Assembly (NCBI GenBank): GCA_026197095.1
Contig: JAPHTF010000080.1
Coordinates: 1 to 32,518, forward strand
From: Gammaproteobacteria bacterium
GTDB taxonomy: Bacteria; Pseudomonadota; Gammaproteobacteria; UBA6429; Thiohalophilaceae
Direction: 5' to 3'
DNA: 32,518 nucleotides
Position 1 is the stretch's first letter. Every line of letters begins with the position of its first letter. A program made the position numbers and the translations under genes. The notes under the pieces are model-generated. The model saw nothing but the letters and a program-made list of their open reading frames with translations, was not told where the DNA came from and searched no databases. This document shows, piece by piece, positions 16,606-25,692 of the stretch.

Positions 16606-17826
16606 ATGTGGCGCTACAGATTTTTACTTTTAGTTTTTTTTACCCCTCTTGCCTTTTATACCTTATGGCAAAGTTTTCGTGCTTTTGAATTTCGTTATTT
16701 TCTTCAACGTTTGGCTATATTCTATGGCCGCAAACCAGGTAAGAATGGGATATGGATTCATGCAGCTTCTGTTGGTGAAGTGAATGCAGTAATCCCTTTA
16801 ATTTTAAAAATTCGCGAAGATAATCCGTCACTCACTGTTACGTTGACTAGCAACACCGTTACAAGTGCAGCAGTAATCAATAAACAATTACCAAATAATA
16901 TTCAACACTATTATTTCCCTTTGGATTACCGCTGGGCAGCAAAACGCATTATCAAACAAATAAATCCCAAAGTTATTTTTATTGTTGAAACTGAATTTTG
17001 GCCGAATTTATATACCGAGTTACACAAAAAAAATATTCCTTTAATCATTATCAATGGCCGAATCTCTGAAAAAACATTACTCGCTAAAGATTGGCTAAAA
17101 AATATCTATACCCAAATTCTCCCTTTAATCACAAAAGTGTATGCGCGCTCTGAAACCGACCAATCACGCTTTATTCAACTGGGGCTAGAGCCGGACAAAA
17201 GCAAGGTACTCGGTAATATAAAATTCTCTTCCATAACAGAACTAAAGATTGACCCCATAAAATTTGACCGACCATATGTGCTGGCTGCCTCGACCCGCGA
17301 GGATGAAGAGAAAATTGTTGTTGAAGCATGGTTAAAATCAAATCATCAAGATCATCTGCTCATTATCGTGCCCAGACACCCTAACCGCATTTCAGAAATA
17401 CTCACCCAGCTTAAATCTTTAAACCTTAATATTGCGGTTCGAAGCAAAAATGATCCCATTACAGCAACAACAGATGTTTATATTGCAGATACCATTGGCG
17501 AACTTAAAGCGTTTATCGCAGGTTCTGATTTTGTACTCATGGGAGGTTCTTTTGTGCCTAAAGGCGGACATAATATCCTGGAAGTGGCACAATTAGGTAA
17601 AGCGGTTATTTTTGGCCCAGATATGCGTAGCTTTGAAGATGAAGCAGCACTTTTTTTACGGTCTATGGCAGGCATACAATGCACATTGGAACAATTACCG
17701 GTAAATTTTAATCAGCTCTTTAATAAGAGAAAAGAGCTTGAGAAGAACAGTAAAAGTTTAATTGAACAAAATAAAAATATTGTTGATGAGTATTATCATA
17801 ATATAGAAAATATAATAAGGCTTTAA
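16606..17826 (+). CDS. waaA: 3-deoxy-D-manno-octulosonic acid transferase WaaA
   Basis: WaaA transfers Kdo from CMP-Kdo to the lipid A precursor at the cytoplasmic face of the inner membrane. The 406-aa protein starts with a membrane anchor (about 5-21), followed by the acceptor-domain motif [11 protein letters not shown] with the catalytic Glu58, the VETEFWPNL motif (about 126-134), the NGRISEK motif, and the C-terminal nucleotide-binding [14 protein letters not shown] block (about 315-328). All hallmarks of GT30 are there. Enzymes of this family add one, two or more Kdo; the presence of kdkA in the same window suggests a monofunctional enzyme. It is separated from rfbA by one base. Confidence 0.95.
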   Translation: MWRYRFLLLVFFTPLAFYTLWQSFRAFEFRYFLQRLAIFYGRKPGKNGIWIHAASVGEVNAVIPLILKIREDNPSLTVTLTSNTVTSAAVINKQLPNNIQHYYFPLDYRWAAKRIIKQINPKVIFIVETEFWPNLYTELHKKNIPLIIINGRISEKTLLAKDWLKNIYTQILPLITKVYARSETDQSRFIQLGLEPDKSKVLGNIKFSSITELKIDPIKFDRPYVLAASTREDEEKIVVEAWLKSNHQDHLLIIVPRHPNRISEILTQLKSLNLNIAVRSKNDPITATTDVYIADTIGELKAFIAGSDFVLMGGSFVPKGGHNILEVAQLGKAVIFGPDMRSFEDEAALFLRSMAGIQCTLEQLPVNFNQLFNKRKELEKNSKSLIEQNKNIVDEYYHNIENIIRL

Positions 17827-17827
17827 A

Positions 17828-18703
17828 ATGACAAGAAAAACTAAAGGAATTATTTTAGCCGGCGGTTCAGGTACTCGACTACACCCACTTACTCATTCAT
17901 TAAGTAAACAACTTATACCTGTTTATGATAAACCCATGATTTATTATCCTCTATCAGTATTAATGCTGGCGGGTATACGGGATGTGTTAATCATTACTAC
18001 ACCACATGATCAGCAGTCATTTATTAATCTACTCGGTTCAGGCAATCAATGGGGCATGAATTTCACTTATGAAGTCCAACCAAATCCTGATGGGCTGGCA
18101 CAGGCGTTTATCATAGGTAAAGAATTTATTGGTAATGATAATGTTAGCCTAGTGCTAGGTGATAATATTTTTTACGGCCACGGTATGGATAAGCTTTTGA
18201 AAAGCGCCAAAGAAAAAGAAAAAGGCGCAACCGTATTTGGTTATTATGTAAAAGATCCTGAGCGCTATGGTGTGGTTGATTTTGATGACAACGGCCAGGC
18301 AATAGATTTAGAAGAAAAACCTGAAAAACCAAAAAGTCATTACGCGGTTACAGGTTTATATTTTTATGATAATGATGTCATTGAAATTGCAAAAAGTATT
18401 AAACCTTCTCACCGTGGTGAACTTGAAATTACCGATGTGAATAAAGCTTACCTCAAACGAGGTGACTTGAATGTCGAATTGATGGGACGTGGTTATGCAT
18501 GGTTAGACACCGGTACTCATGCATCATTGTTGCAGGCAGCAAATTTTATCCAGGTAATGGAAGAACGCCAGGGTTTGAAAATTGCCTGCCCTGAAGAAAT
18601 CGCCTATGCACAAGGTTATATTGATGCAGCCCAAATTGAAAAGTTGGCAAGCCCGTTAGCCAAAAGTGGTTATGGTCAATACTTAATGGATTTACTTAAA
18701 TAG
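17828..18703 (+). CDS. rfbA: glucose-1-phosphate thymidylyltransferase
   Basis: RfbA (RmlA) makes dTDP-glucose from dTTP and glucose-1-phosphate, the first step toward dTDP-L-rhamnose. The 291-aa length is normal. The nucleotide-binding signature [13 protein letters not shown] (10-22) is intact and is followed by [29 protein letters not shown] and the [10 protein letters not shown] segment near the sugar site. It starts one base after waaA, so it belongs to the same transcript, and it opens a four-gene rhamnose block in the order A-C-D-B, which differs from the B-D-A-C order of enterobacteria. Confidence 0.97.
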   Translation: MTRKTKGIILAGGSGTRLHPLTHSLSKQLIPVYDKPMIYYPLSVLMLAGIRDVLIITTPHDQQSFINLLGSGNQWGMNFTYEVQPNPDGLAQAFIIGKEFIGNDNVSLVLGDNIFYGHGMDKLLKSAKEKEKGATVFGYYVKDPERYGVVDFDDNGQAIDLEEKPEKPKSHYAVTGLYFYDNDVIEIAKSIKPSHRGELEITDVNKAYLKRGDLNVELMGRGYAWLDTGTHASLLQAANFIQVMEERQGLKIACPEEIAYAQGYIDAAQIEKLASPLAKSGYGQYLMDLLK

Positions 18704-18710
18704 AGTAGCC

Positions 18711-19289
18711 ATGAAAATACTTACGACAAATCTTCCCGGTGTTATTGTTTTTGAACCAAAAGTATTCGGCGATAAACGTGGATTTTTTCTAGAAACCTTT
18801 CGTGAAGATATATTACAAGACGCAGGAATCAATGCCCGCTTTGTACAGGATAATCATTCCCGCTCAACAAAAGGCGTTTTACGGGGTTTGCATTACCAGA
18901 TGATACATACTCAAGGAAAACTTGTGCGTGTCGCAACAGGTGCTGTTTTTGATGTTGCTGTAGATATCCGTCATGCTTCTCCAACATTTGGGCAATGGTA
19001 TGGCACGCAACTAGATGAAGATAATATGCGCATGATGTATGTTCCACCAGGCTATGCACATGGTTTTGTTGTTTTGTCTGATATAACTGATTTTATATAC
19101 AAATGCACAGATTATTATCATCCCCAATCAGAACAAGGCATTGCCTGGAATGACCCGGACATTGGAATCAAGTGGCCAACTTCAGACGTTGCTCTTTCTG
19201 AAAAGGACAAAAAAAATATCCTTTTAAAAGAGCAATCATCAGCTAATTTACCCGCTTATCAAGAATTCAAGATATTAACTGAAAAATGA
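18711..19289 (+). CDS. rfbC: dTDP-4-dehydrorhamnose 3,5-epimerase
   Basis: RfbC (RmlC) epimerises C3 and C5 of dTDP-4-keto-6-deoxyglucose. This 192-aa cupin has the expected N-terminal FGDKRGFFLETF block (19-30), the catalytic RGLHYQ motif with His61, and the VPPGYAHGFVVLSD strand (111-124) followed by Tyr130 in FIYKCTDYY. The frame ends in an ATGA overlap with rfbD, indicating coupled translation. Length and motifs are standard and nothing is missing. Confidence 0.97.
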   Translation: MKILTTNLPGVIVFEPKVFGDKRGFFLETFREDILQDAGINARFVQDNHSRSTKGVLRGLHYQMIHTQGKLVRVATGAVFDVAVDIRHASPTFGQWYGTQLDEDNMRMMYVPPGYAHGFVVLSDITDFIYKCTDYYHPQSEQGIAWNDPDIGIKWPTSDVALSEKDKKNILLKEQSSANLPAYQEFKILTEK

Positions 19290-20164
19290 AACTCCTTATT
19301 ACAGGTGCACAAGGCCAGGTTGGCGCTGAACTCGTCCGCATTGCAAGCCAGCATGATCATGATGTTATTGCGGCTTCACGATCTGAGCTGGATGTGACTA
19401 ATAAAAAAAATGTCATAGAATGTATTACGCAGCATCATCCTGACATTGTCATTAACGCAGCAGCCTATACTGCCGTTGATAAGGCAGAAGAAGAAATTGA
19501 TACTGCTTATGCCATTAACCATACTGGCGCTGAAAACCTGGCGTTAGCTTGTACAGAATTAAACATCCCCCTTTTCCATATTTCCACTGATTATGTTTTT
19601 GATGGTTCAAAAACGACATCATATTCCGAAGATGATGATATTTCACCTCTTGGTGTTTATGGCAAAAGTAAATGGGCCGGGGAAGAATCTATTCGTAAAC
19701 AAATGGATCAATTTATTATTCTGCGTGTGGCGTGGGTATTTGGCGCACAAGGAAATAATTTTGTTAAAACCATGTTGCGACTTGGAAGAGAACGTGATGA
19801 GTTAGGCATTGTCGCTGACCAATTTGGTGGTCCTACTCCCGCAGTTGCAATAGCAGGGACATTAATTTATCTGGCTGAACTTTACCAAAAAGAGAACACG
19901 CTTAAATGGGGCACTTATCATTATTGTGGTACTTCAAAGACAAGCTGGTATGAGTTTGCTAAAGAAATCTTTCATCAGGCACATAATACAGGTCTTTTAA
20001 ATAAAGAACCTAACATTAACTCTATTACGACATCTGAATACCCGACTCCAGCAAAAAGACCAATAAATTCGATGCTGGATTGCACCAGGATAAATAATAC
20101 ATTCGGTATTAAAATGCCTGAATGGCGTATTGCTTTACATAACATTTTATCTGAACTTAAATAA
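19286..20164 (+). CDS. rfbD: dTDP-4-dehydrorhamnose reductase
   Basis: RfbD (RmlD) performs the last step, reducing dTDP-4-keto-L-rhamnose to dTDP-L-rhamnose with NAD(P)H. This 292-aa short-chain dehydrogenase has the N-terminal GAQGQVG dinucleotide loop (7-13), the INAAAYTAVDKAE motif (about 56-68), ISTDYVFDG (99-107) and the catalytic YGKSK with Tyr125 and Lys129. The start overlaps the rfbC stop by four bases. The C-terminal KRPINSMLD motif is typical of the family. Confidence 0.97.
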   Translation: MKLLITGAQGQVGAELVRIASQHDHDVIAASRSELDVTNKKNVIECITQHHPDIVINAAAYTAVDKAEEEIDTAYAINHTGAENLALACTELNIPLFHISTDYVFDGSKTTSYSEDDDISPLGVYGKSKWAGEESIRKQMDQFIILRVAWVFGAQGNNFVKTMLRLGRERDELGIVADQFGGPTPAVAIAGTLIYLAELYQKENTLKWGTYHYCGTSKTSWYEFAKEIFHQAHNTGLLNKEPNINSITTSEYPTPAKRPINSMLDCTRINNTFGIKMPEWRIALHNILSELK

Positions 20165-20180
20165 ACATTTGGTATTAATA

Positions 20181-21311
20181 ATGACTGCAAAAAAATCGTA
20201 TGAACCAAAACGACTACTTATAACGGGTGGAGCGGGTTTTATTGGCGCGAACTTTGTTCATTATTGGTTAAAGACCTATCCAGGCAATCGTGTTGTAGTA
20301 CTCGATGCTTTAACTTATGCAGGAAATATTGAAAATCTTTCTTCAGCAAAATCTAATCCGGATTTTCGTTTTGTGCATGGCAATATTCTCGATTACGAAT
20401 TGATGGCCCGTTTACTGCGTGAAGAGAAAATAGACACGATTGTTCATTTTGCTGCTGAGTCTCATGTCGATCGCTCTATTACCGGCCCCGATGCATTTAT
20501 AGAAACAAATGTAAAAGGAACCCATGAATTATTAAAAGCAGCCAAAACCGTTTGGCTGGATGAAAATCCAGGTATGCCGCATTTGTTCCAGCATGTTTCT
20601 ACCGATGAAGTTTATGGCACACTGAAAGAAAATGATCCTCCTTTTAGAGAAGATACACCCTATGCGCCTAACTCACCCTATGCTGCGAGCAAGGCTTCAT
20701 CAGATTTTTTTGTTCGTTCTTATCAGGAAACATATGGCCTTAATACCAATATCTCTAATTGCTCAAATAATTATGGTCCATACCAGTTCCCAGAAAAACT
20801 CATTCCTTTAGTTATTACAAATATTTTAGAGAGTAAAGCATTACCAATTTATGGTGATGGCAAACAAATACGTGACTGGTTATACGTTGATGACCATGCC
20901 AGGGGTATAGACCTTATTATTCGAAAAGGCCGGACTGGTGAACCTTATAATATTGGTGGCATAAACGAATGGGCCAATATTGATATTGTTAAATTAATTT
21001 GTGAGCTCGTTGATAAACGCATAAAAGAAGATCCTGCTTTACAAAAACAATATCCTGATGCGCCAGTTTGTCAGGGTAATGTTGCTATCGATCTTATCAG
21101 ACACATAAAAGATAGACCCGGACATGATCGCCGTTATGCCATAGATCCATCTAAAAGTAATAAAGAAATTAATTATCAACCAGAAGAAATTTTTGAAACA
21201 GGTATAGCAAAAACTGTAGATTGGTATTTAACGAATGAGAATTGGTGGCGCTCTATTATGTCAGGAGAATATCAAAACTGGATAAAGCAACAATATACAG
21301 AAAATGATTAA
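20181..21311 (+). CDS. rfbB: dTDP-glucose 4,6-dehydratase
   Basis: RfbB (RmlB) dehydrates dTDP-glucose to the 4-keto-6-deoxy sugar used by RfbC. The start at 20181 is chosen because an upstream in-frame start at 20130 lies inside rfbD and adds 17 residues not seen in the family; the Shine-Dalgarno before 20181 is weak. The 376-aa protein shows GGAGFIG (16-22), the HFAAESHVDRSI block, STDEVYG and the catalytic YAASK motif, and the GDGKQIRDWLYVDDH segment. It is longer than the usual 350-360 residues by a small amount, mainly from a short N-terminal extension. It closes the rhamnose block and abuts kdkA convergently, with 22 bases between. Confidence 0.96.
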   Translation: MTAKKSYEPKRLLITGGAGFIGANFVHYWLKTYPGNRVVVLDALTYAGNIENLSSAKSNPDFRFVHGNILDYELMARLLREEKIDTIVHFAAESHVDRSITGPDAFIETNVKGTHELLKAAKTVWLDENPGMPHLFQHVSTDEVYGTLKENDPPFREDTPYAPNSPYAASKASSDFFVRSYQETYGLNTNISNCSNNYGPYQFPEKLIPLVITNILESKALPIYGDGKQIRDWLYVDDHARGIDLIIRKGRTGEPYNIGGINEWANIDIVKLICELVDKRIKEDPALQKQYPDAPVCQGNVAIDLIRHIKDRPGHDRRYAIDPSKSNKEINYQPEEIFETGIAKTVDWYLTNENWWRSIMSGEYQNWIKQQYTEND

Positions 21312-21333
21312 TTTACATAAAATTATCAACTAT

Positions 21334-22059
21334 CTATAAGATATCATCCCAACCATAACCTCGTAACAGGGAACGCCAGTTCTCTTCTAAAAAATAAAAT
21401 ACATCTTCATTCATGGCTATTTTATTTAAAGACCGTTTCAGTCTGAGTAAATTGTCTTTTTGCCATTTCAACCGGGGTTTTCGAATTCCGCATTTGTCAA
21501 AATCAATCAAATAACAGCGCCCACCGTCATCAAGCATAATATTATTTGCATTCAGATCCGCATGATAAACACCATCTTCATGAAAACGGCGTATTACACT
21601 TCCAATAGTAATCCAATATCCCTCAGCAAGCTCCTCGGTCATCAATATATTCATTAATGTTCTTGAGTGAGGAATCCTGTGCATCATAATGTCTGCCCTG
21701 TAAAAAATGCCTTTTCTTTCAACTTGTATAGCAGCAGGTACTGGTACAGGCAGGCCTTTTTTCTGCATTCTCTCAAGTAATAACCATTCTCTCCATGGCC
21801 TGGAGAGTTTTAGCCCTAACCATAGATATTTTTCATTTGATATTTTCGAGACTAATCCACCACGTTGATAATGTCGTAAAACAAAATCTCTTCCCTGATG
21901 TTGAACAAAAAATGTCGTAGCTCGACCTTCTGCAAAGCCTACAATAGCTGAGCGCTGTGCCCATACACGTGAATTGAAACTCACATCATCAATATTATTA
22001 AAAATATCTGAGTCATAACGGATATGTAGACCATTTTTGTGGCGTTCAATCTTGTTCAT
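21334..22059 (-). CDS. kdkA: 3-deoxy-D-manno-octulosonic acid kinase
   Basis: KdkA phosphorylates the Kdo residue on Kdo-lipid A at the inner membrane, using ATP. This 241-aa protein is of normal length and has the kinase-like core: FVLRHYQRGG (about 58-67) with the ATP-contacting region, PVPVPAAI (about 103-110), the catalytic loop YHADLNANNIMLD and the metal-binding LIDFDK motif. It is transcribed towards rfbB and away from an OpsX-like heptosyltransferase. In Haemophilus influenzae kdkA and opsX are likewise neighbours and act one after the other on a single Kdo. That parallel, together with waaA nearby, strongly supports the assignment. Confidence 0.92.
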   Translation of the reverse strand: MNKIERHKNGLHIRYDSDIFNNIDDVSFNSRVWAQRSAIVGFAEGRATTFFVQHQGRDFVLRHYQRGGLVSKISNEKYLWLGLKLSRPWREWLLLERMQKKGLPVPVPAAIQVERKGIFYRADIMMHRIPHSRTLMNILMTEELAEGYWITIGSVIRRFHEDGVYHADLNANNIMLDDGGRCYLIDFDKCGIRKPRLKWQKDNLLRLKRSLNKIAMNEDVFYFLEENWRSLLRGYGWDDIL

Positions 22060-22149
22060 TTTAGGTATAATTTCTTAGTTTATAAATACTTCTGTATTAT
22101 AATGCTAATTTCATTAAAACCTAAAATAAAAATATTTGCCTGATTTGTG
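22060..22149. promoter_or_regulatory. divergent promoter region of kdkA and the OpsX-like gene
   Basis: The 90-base AT-rich gap has a perfect TATAAT at 22098-22103 for the plus strand, and the overlapping ATTATAAT gives TATAAT (22101-22096) on the minus strand too. Neither has a good -35 at the ideal distance (TTAGTT and TTAGGT are the nearest). Both genes probably start from this one symmetrical -10 region. Confidence 0.5.
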
Positions 22150-23211
22150 ATGCCTGATTTTACAACTGAACCCAAAAGTATTTGTATATTGAGATTATCG
22201 GCAATAGGCGATATTTGTCATACATTACCCATAATGCGGACGATTCAAGCTAACTGGCCTAAAACAACGATTACATGGATCATAGGTAAAACTGAATATG
22301 AGCTAATAAAAAGTATTCCTGACATCAATTTTATTGTATTCGACAAGAAAAAGGGCTTTAAAGAATATTTAAGAATACGAACTCAGCTGAATAATATTCA
22401 ATTTGATCTACTCTTGCATATGCAAATGTCATTAAGAGCAAGTTTAATAAGCTTAATGATAAAAACAAAAGTAAAAATAGGTTTTGATCGTAAACGAGCA
22501 AAAGATGGGCAATGGCTCTTTACAAATAAAAAAATAAACCCTGGATCTCATCAGCATGTTATCGATAGTTTATTTGGCTTTTCGGAAATATTAGGTATTA
22601 AAGAACACAAACTCATCTGGGATATTCCCATCCCAGAAGGTGATCGAATTTCTGCAAATACTTTAATTAGTAATCGTTCAAACTATATCATTATCAGTCC
22701 TTGCTCCAGTAAAGACTACCGCAATTGGAATACTCAAGGTTATGCATCAATTGTAGATTACATAGCTGAAAAATATCACTACGATATTATATTAACAGGC
22801 GGAAACTCGGAAACTGAAAAGAGGTATGGAAATGAAATTATACATTCCTGTAAGTTCCCTCCATTGAACCTGATTGGACGAACAAACCTTAATGAGCTCT
22901 TATCAATAATCGCTGGTGCCAAATGTATGATTAGCCCAGATTCAGGTCCTGCACACATGTCTACAGCTGTGGGTACACCTGTTATTGGATTATACGCAAC
23001 AACCAATCCAGATCGTGCCCGCCCCTATTTAAGTGCTGAGTGGGTGATTAACCGTTATCCTGAGGCTATTTATAAAAAATATCATAAAAAAGTTAACGAT
23101 GTTGCCTGGGGGACACGGGTTCGAGATGACTGGGCAATGAATATGATAACAGTTGAAGATGTAAAATATATGATTGATAAATTTTTTAAACAATTACCTG
23201 GGTCAAAATAA
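22150..23211 (+). CDS. heptosyltransferase, family GT9, OpsX-like
   Basis: This 353-aa protein has the GT9 layout: the N-terminal LRLSAIGDICHTLPIMRTI block (about 14-32), a KVKIGFDRKRAKDG segment, and the C-terminal sugar-nucleotide domain with PCSSKDYRNW, LIGRTNLNELLSII and the conserved SPDSGPAHMSTAVGTPVIGLY. The tail, including NRYPEA..K and W..RVRDDWAMN, resembles the OpsX type of heptosyltransferase I, which acts on phosphorylated Kdo. A GTG one codon upstream (22147) is an alternative start, and no clear Shine-Dalgarno is seen. It is divergent from kdkA and is followed by a second GT9 gene 14 bases on. The OpsX label is by resemblance; GT9 membership is firm. Confidence 0.82.
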   Translation: MPDFTTEPKSICILRLSAIGDICHTLPIMRTIQANWPKTTITWIIGKTEYELIKSIPDINFIVFDKKKGFKEYLRIRTQLNNIQFDLLLHMQMSLRASLISLMIKTKVKIGFDRKRAKDGQWLFTNKKINPGSHQHVIDSLFGFSEILGIKEHKLIWDIPIPEGDRISANTLISNRSNYIIISPCSSKDYRNWNTQGYASIVDYIAEKYHYDIILTGGNSETEKRYGNEIIHSCKFPPLNLIGRTNLNELLSIIAGAKCMISPDSGPAHMSTAVGTPVIGLYATTNPDRARPYLSAEWVINRYPEAIYKKYHKKVNDVAWGTRVRDDWAMNMITVEDVKYMIDKFFKQLPGSK

Positions 23212-23225
23212 ATACGAAGTTAATT

Positions 23226-24233
23226 ATGAAAATCTGGACAGATAAACAAACCTGGCTATCTAAAAATGCGCGGCAAAAAGCATCTACTTTAAACGCTGAA
23301 AATATTACGCGGATTGCGGTAATAAAGCATGCCGGGCTTGGGGATATGTTAGCGACTCGCCCCTTGTTGAATGTCCTTAAAGAGGCCTTTCCAAATGCGA
23401 TTTTAACACTAAACGTTACTTCAAATTATATTAAAGGTATACCTGACGATATTGTTGACCGCGTGCATATTTCAAAAGGTAATGATAAAAAATATGGCTT
23501 TTTTGAAGCATTGAGAAGCTTCAAGGAACTTGGGCCACAAGATATTATCTTTGATATCACGATGACGAACCGTTCATTTTGGATAACGTTATTAAATTCT
23601 GCCACTCTTAAAGTTGGTTTTAAACACAAAGGATTAGAACGTTTTTTATATGATATTGCTATTTCCCGTTCATATTACAGATTTGAAGCAGAATCATTTC
23701 TTGAGCTAGCAAATATCATCGGCATTCAATATAAATGGCCTCCTAATTACGATTTCCCTATTGCAGAAAGAAGTTATCAAAAACCTTATATTATCTATTT
23801 TCCTACCTCATCCACGCCCGAGAGGGGATGGCCATTAGACTATATGGCTGAACTTATTAAACAAATGTGTGCTAAATATCCTCAACATGATCATCTTTTA
23901 TTAGCTGGTTTAGCTGATTGGGAACTAGAGGCGGCAAAATCTATCGCCAATGAAGTAGGTACAGCTGATAATTTCAAAATGCTCAATGCCGGAGCAGATG
24001 ATTTTTCATTGATTTGTCATGCGTCAGCGTTGGTTTCGACTGACACGGGTTTACGTCATCTTGCGATTGCTGCAAACACCCCTACAGTATGTTTTTTTCG
24101 TGAAGAATTTAATATTCAACGATATTTGCCAATATTTGGAAACCACAAAGCAGCCATAGCGGATGAATCAGGGCCGGCTTCAGTTTCTGTTGCTGCAAAA
24201 GCAATTGATGAGATTTTGTCACAAGAAGCTTAA
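23226..24233 (+). CDS. glycosyltransferase family 9 protein (heptosyltransferase-like)
   Basis: This 335-aa protein is a second GT9 member. It has VIKHAGLGDMLATRPLLNVLK (about 34-54, the acceptor-side block, quoted only in part by its key residues His37, Gly41 and Asp42), a FDITMTNRS segment, FPTSSTPERGWPLDYMAELI and the C-terminal VSTDTGLRHLAIAANTPTV motif in the place of 'DSGPAH'. The His of the usual PAH triplet is kept as RHL. It likely adds a further heptose or related sugar to the inner core after the OpsX-like enzyme, judged by order and spacing only. The acceptor and donor are not proven. Confidence 0.85.
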   Translation: MKIWTDKQTWLSKNARQKASTLNAENITRIAVIKHAGLGDMLATRPLLNVLKEAFPNAILTLNVTSNYIKGIPDDIVDRVHISKGNDKKYGFFEALRSFKELGPQDIIFDITMTNRSFWITLLNSATLKVGFKHKGLERFLYDIAISRSYYRFEAESFLELANIIGIQYKWPPNYDFPIAERSYQKPYIIYFPTSSTPERGWPLDYMAELIKQMCAKYPQHDHLLLAGLADWELEAAKSIANEVGTADNFKMLNAGADDFSLICHASALVSTDTGLRHLAIAANTPTVCFFREEFNIQRYLPIFGNHKAAIADESGPASVSVAAKAIDEILSQEA

Positions 24234-24275
24234 TCTAAGCATCACGTTAAATTAGGGCTTAATTTTACTTAAATT

Positions 24276-24304
24276 TTTTAAATATTAAGCATTTATAGTA
24301 GAAT
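24276..24304 (+). promoter_or_regulatory. possible promoter of the ugd operon
   Basis: TAGAAT (24299-24304) is a good -10 about 40 bases before the ugd start; the -35 position (TTTTAA at 24276-24281) is poor. The 112-base gap between the GT9 gene and ugd is the most likely place for a new promoter because it is AT-rich and much wider than other gaps in this run. Confidence 0.35.
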
Positions 24305-24345
24305 ATATCCCTATTTATTAAAAAATATATCAGGAACTGAACTAA

Positions 24346-25692
24346 ATGAAAATTGTAGTTGTTGGCACAGGCTATGTAGGACTTGTTACCGGAGCATGTT
24401 TTGCTGAACGTGGAAATCGAGTCACCTGCGTTGACATTGACGAAAAAAAAATCAACAACCTGCATAAAGGTATTCTTCCCATTTATGAGCCCGGCCTGGA
24501 AGAGCTGGTCAAAACCAATGTTGAGGAAGAACGATTATTTTTTACTACATCAATAGCTGATGTTATTGATGGTGCAGACTTAATATTTATAGCAGTAGGA
24601 ACCCCTCCTGGCGAAGATGGTTCGGCTGATCTTCAATATGTATTAGGTGTAGCCAGTGATATTGGCAAACACATGACAGACTATGCTGTTATTGTCGATA
24701 AATCGACCGTTCCCGTCGGAACAGCGGATAAAGTCACGGCACAAATTCAATTCGAACTTGATAAACGAAAGCTTGATATAACATTTGATGTTGCCAGCAA
24801 CCCTGAGTTTCTTAAAGAAGGCGCGGCAATTGAAGACTTTATGCGCCCTGATCGTGTTGTTATCGGCACTGCAACCGATAAAGCTGCTGAAATGATGCGT
24901 GACTTATACAAACCCTTCGTACGCAATCATCAGCACATCATCATTATGGGCATCCGTGATGCTGAAATGACGAAATACACCGCTAATTCAATGCTTGCGA
25001 CCAAAATTTCATTTATGAATGAAATTGCCAACCTCTGTGATATTTTAGGTGTCGATGTTGAAAATGTCCGCCAGGGCATTGGTTCAGATAGCCGGATTGG
25101 CTTCTCATTTATTTACCCCGGGTGTGGCTACGGTGGCTCTTGTTTCCCTAAAGATGTTCAGGCGTTAATACGCACCGCAAACTCCGTTGATTACGATGCC
25201 ATTATTTTAAAAGCCGTTGAACAACGGAATAATCAGCAAAAATACCGTTTATTTGAAAAAATCGTTGATCGCTATGGTAAAGATCTCAGCGGTATGACTT
25301 TCGCATTATGGGGGTTGGCATTTAAACCCGGCACGGATGATATGCGTGAAGCTCCATCTAAAGTCATCTTGCATGAACTTATCGCAGCCGGTGCCAAAGT
25401 AGTGGCGTATGATCCCGTTGCCAGCGAGATTGCGCGTGAAGAGTTACCCAAAGAATGGTTTAATCATGGGCATTTAAAACTGGTTGAACACCAATATGAT
25501 GTATTTCCTGATGTCGATGCACTTATTCTGGTTACTGAATGGAAGCCGTTCAATAACCCTGATTTTGAAAAAATGAAAACGTTAATGAAGTCTCACGTTA
25601 TTTTTGATGGGCGTAATCAGTACGAACCTAAACTTATGCATAAACTAGGATTCAGTTACTTATCAATAGGACGGGACGCTACAAATGGATAA
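24346..25692 (+). CDS. ugd: UDP-glucose 6-dehydrogenase
   Basis: Ugd oxidises UDP-glucose twice with NAD+ to UDP-glucuronate. The 448-aa length is normal. It has the N-terminal [10 protein letters not shown] loop (7-16), the NPEFLKEG motif, the catalytic [12 protein letters not shown] segment with Cys266, and the [17 protein letters not shown] motif of the C-terminal domain. AGGAA precedes the ATG at slightly long spacing. The stop overlaps the start of the UDP-glucuronate decarboxylase gene by eight bases, so the pair make a two-step route from UDP-glucose to UDP-xylose. Confidence 0.96.
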   Translation: MKIVVVGTGYVGLVTGACFAERGNRVTCVDIDEKKINNLHKGILPIYEPGLEELVKTNVEEERLFFTTSIADVIDGADLIFIAVGTPPGEDGSADLQYVLGVASDIGKHMTDYAVIVDKSTVPVGTADKVTAQIQFELDKRKLDITFDVASNPEFLKEGAAIEDFMRPDRVVIGTATDKAAEMMRDLYKPFVRNHQHIIIMGIRDAEMTKYTANSMLATKISFMNEIANLCDILGVDVENVRQGIGSDSRIGFSFIYPGCGYGGSCFPKDVQALIRTANSVDYDAIILKAVEQRNNQQKYRLFEKIVDRYGKDLSGMTFALWGLAFKPGTDDMREAPSKVILHELIAAGAKVVAYDPVASEIAREELPKEWFNHGHLKLVEHQYDVFPDVDALILVTEWKPFNNPDFEKMKTLMKSHVIFDGRNQYEPKLMHKLGFSYLSIGRDATNG

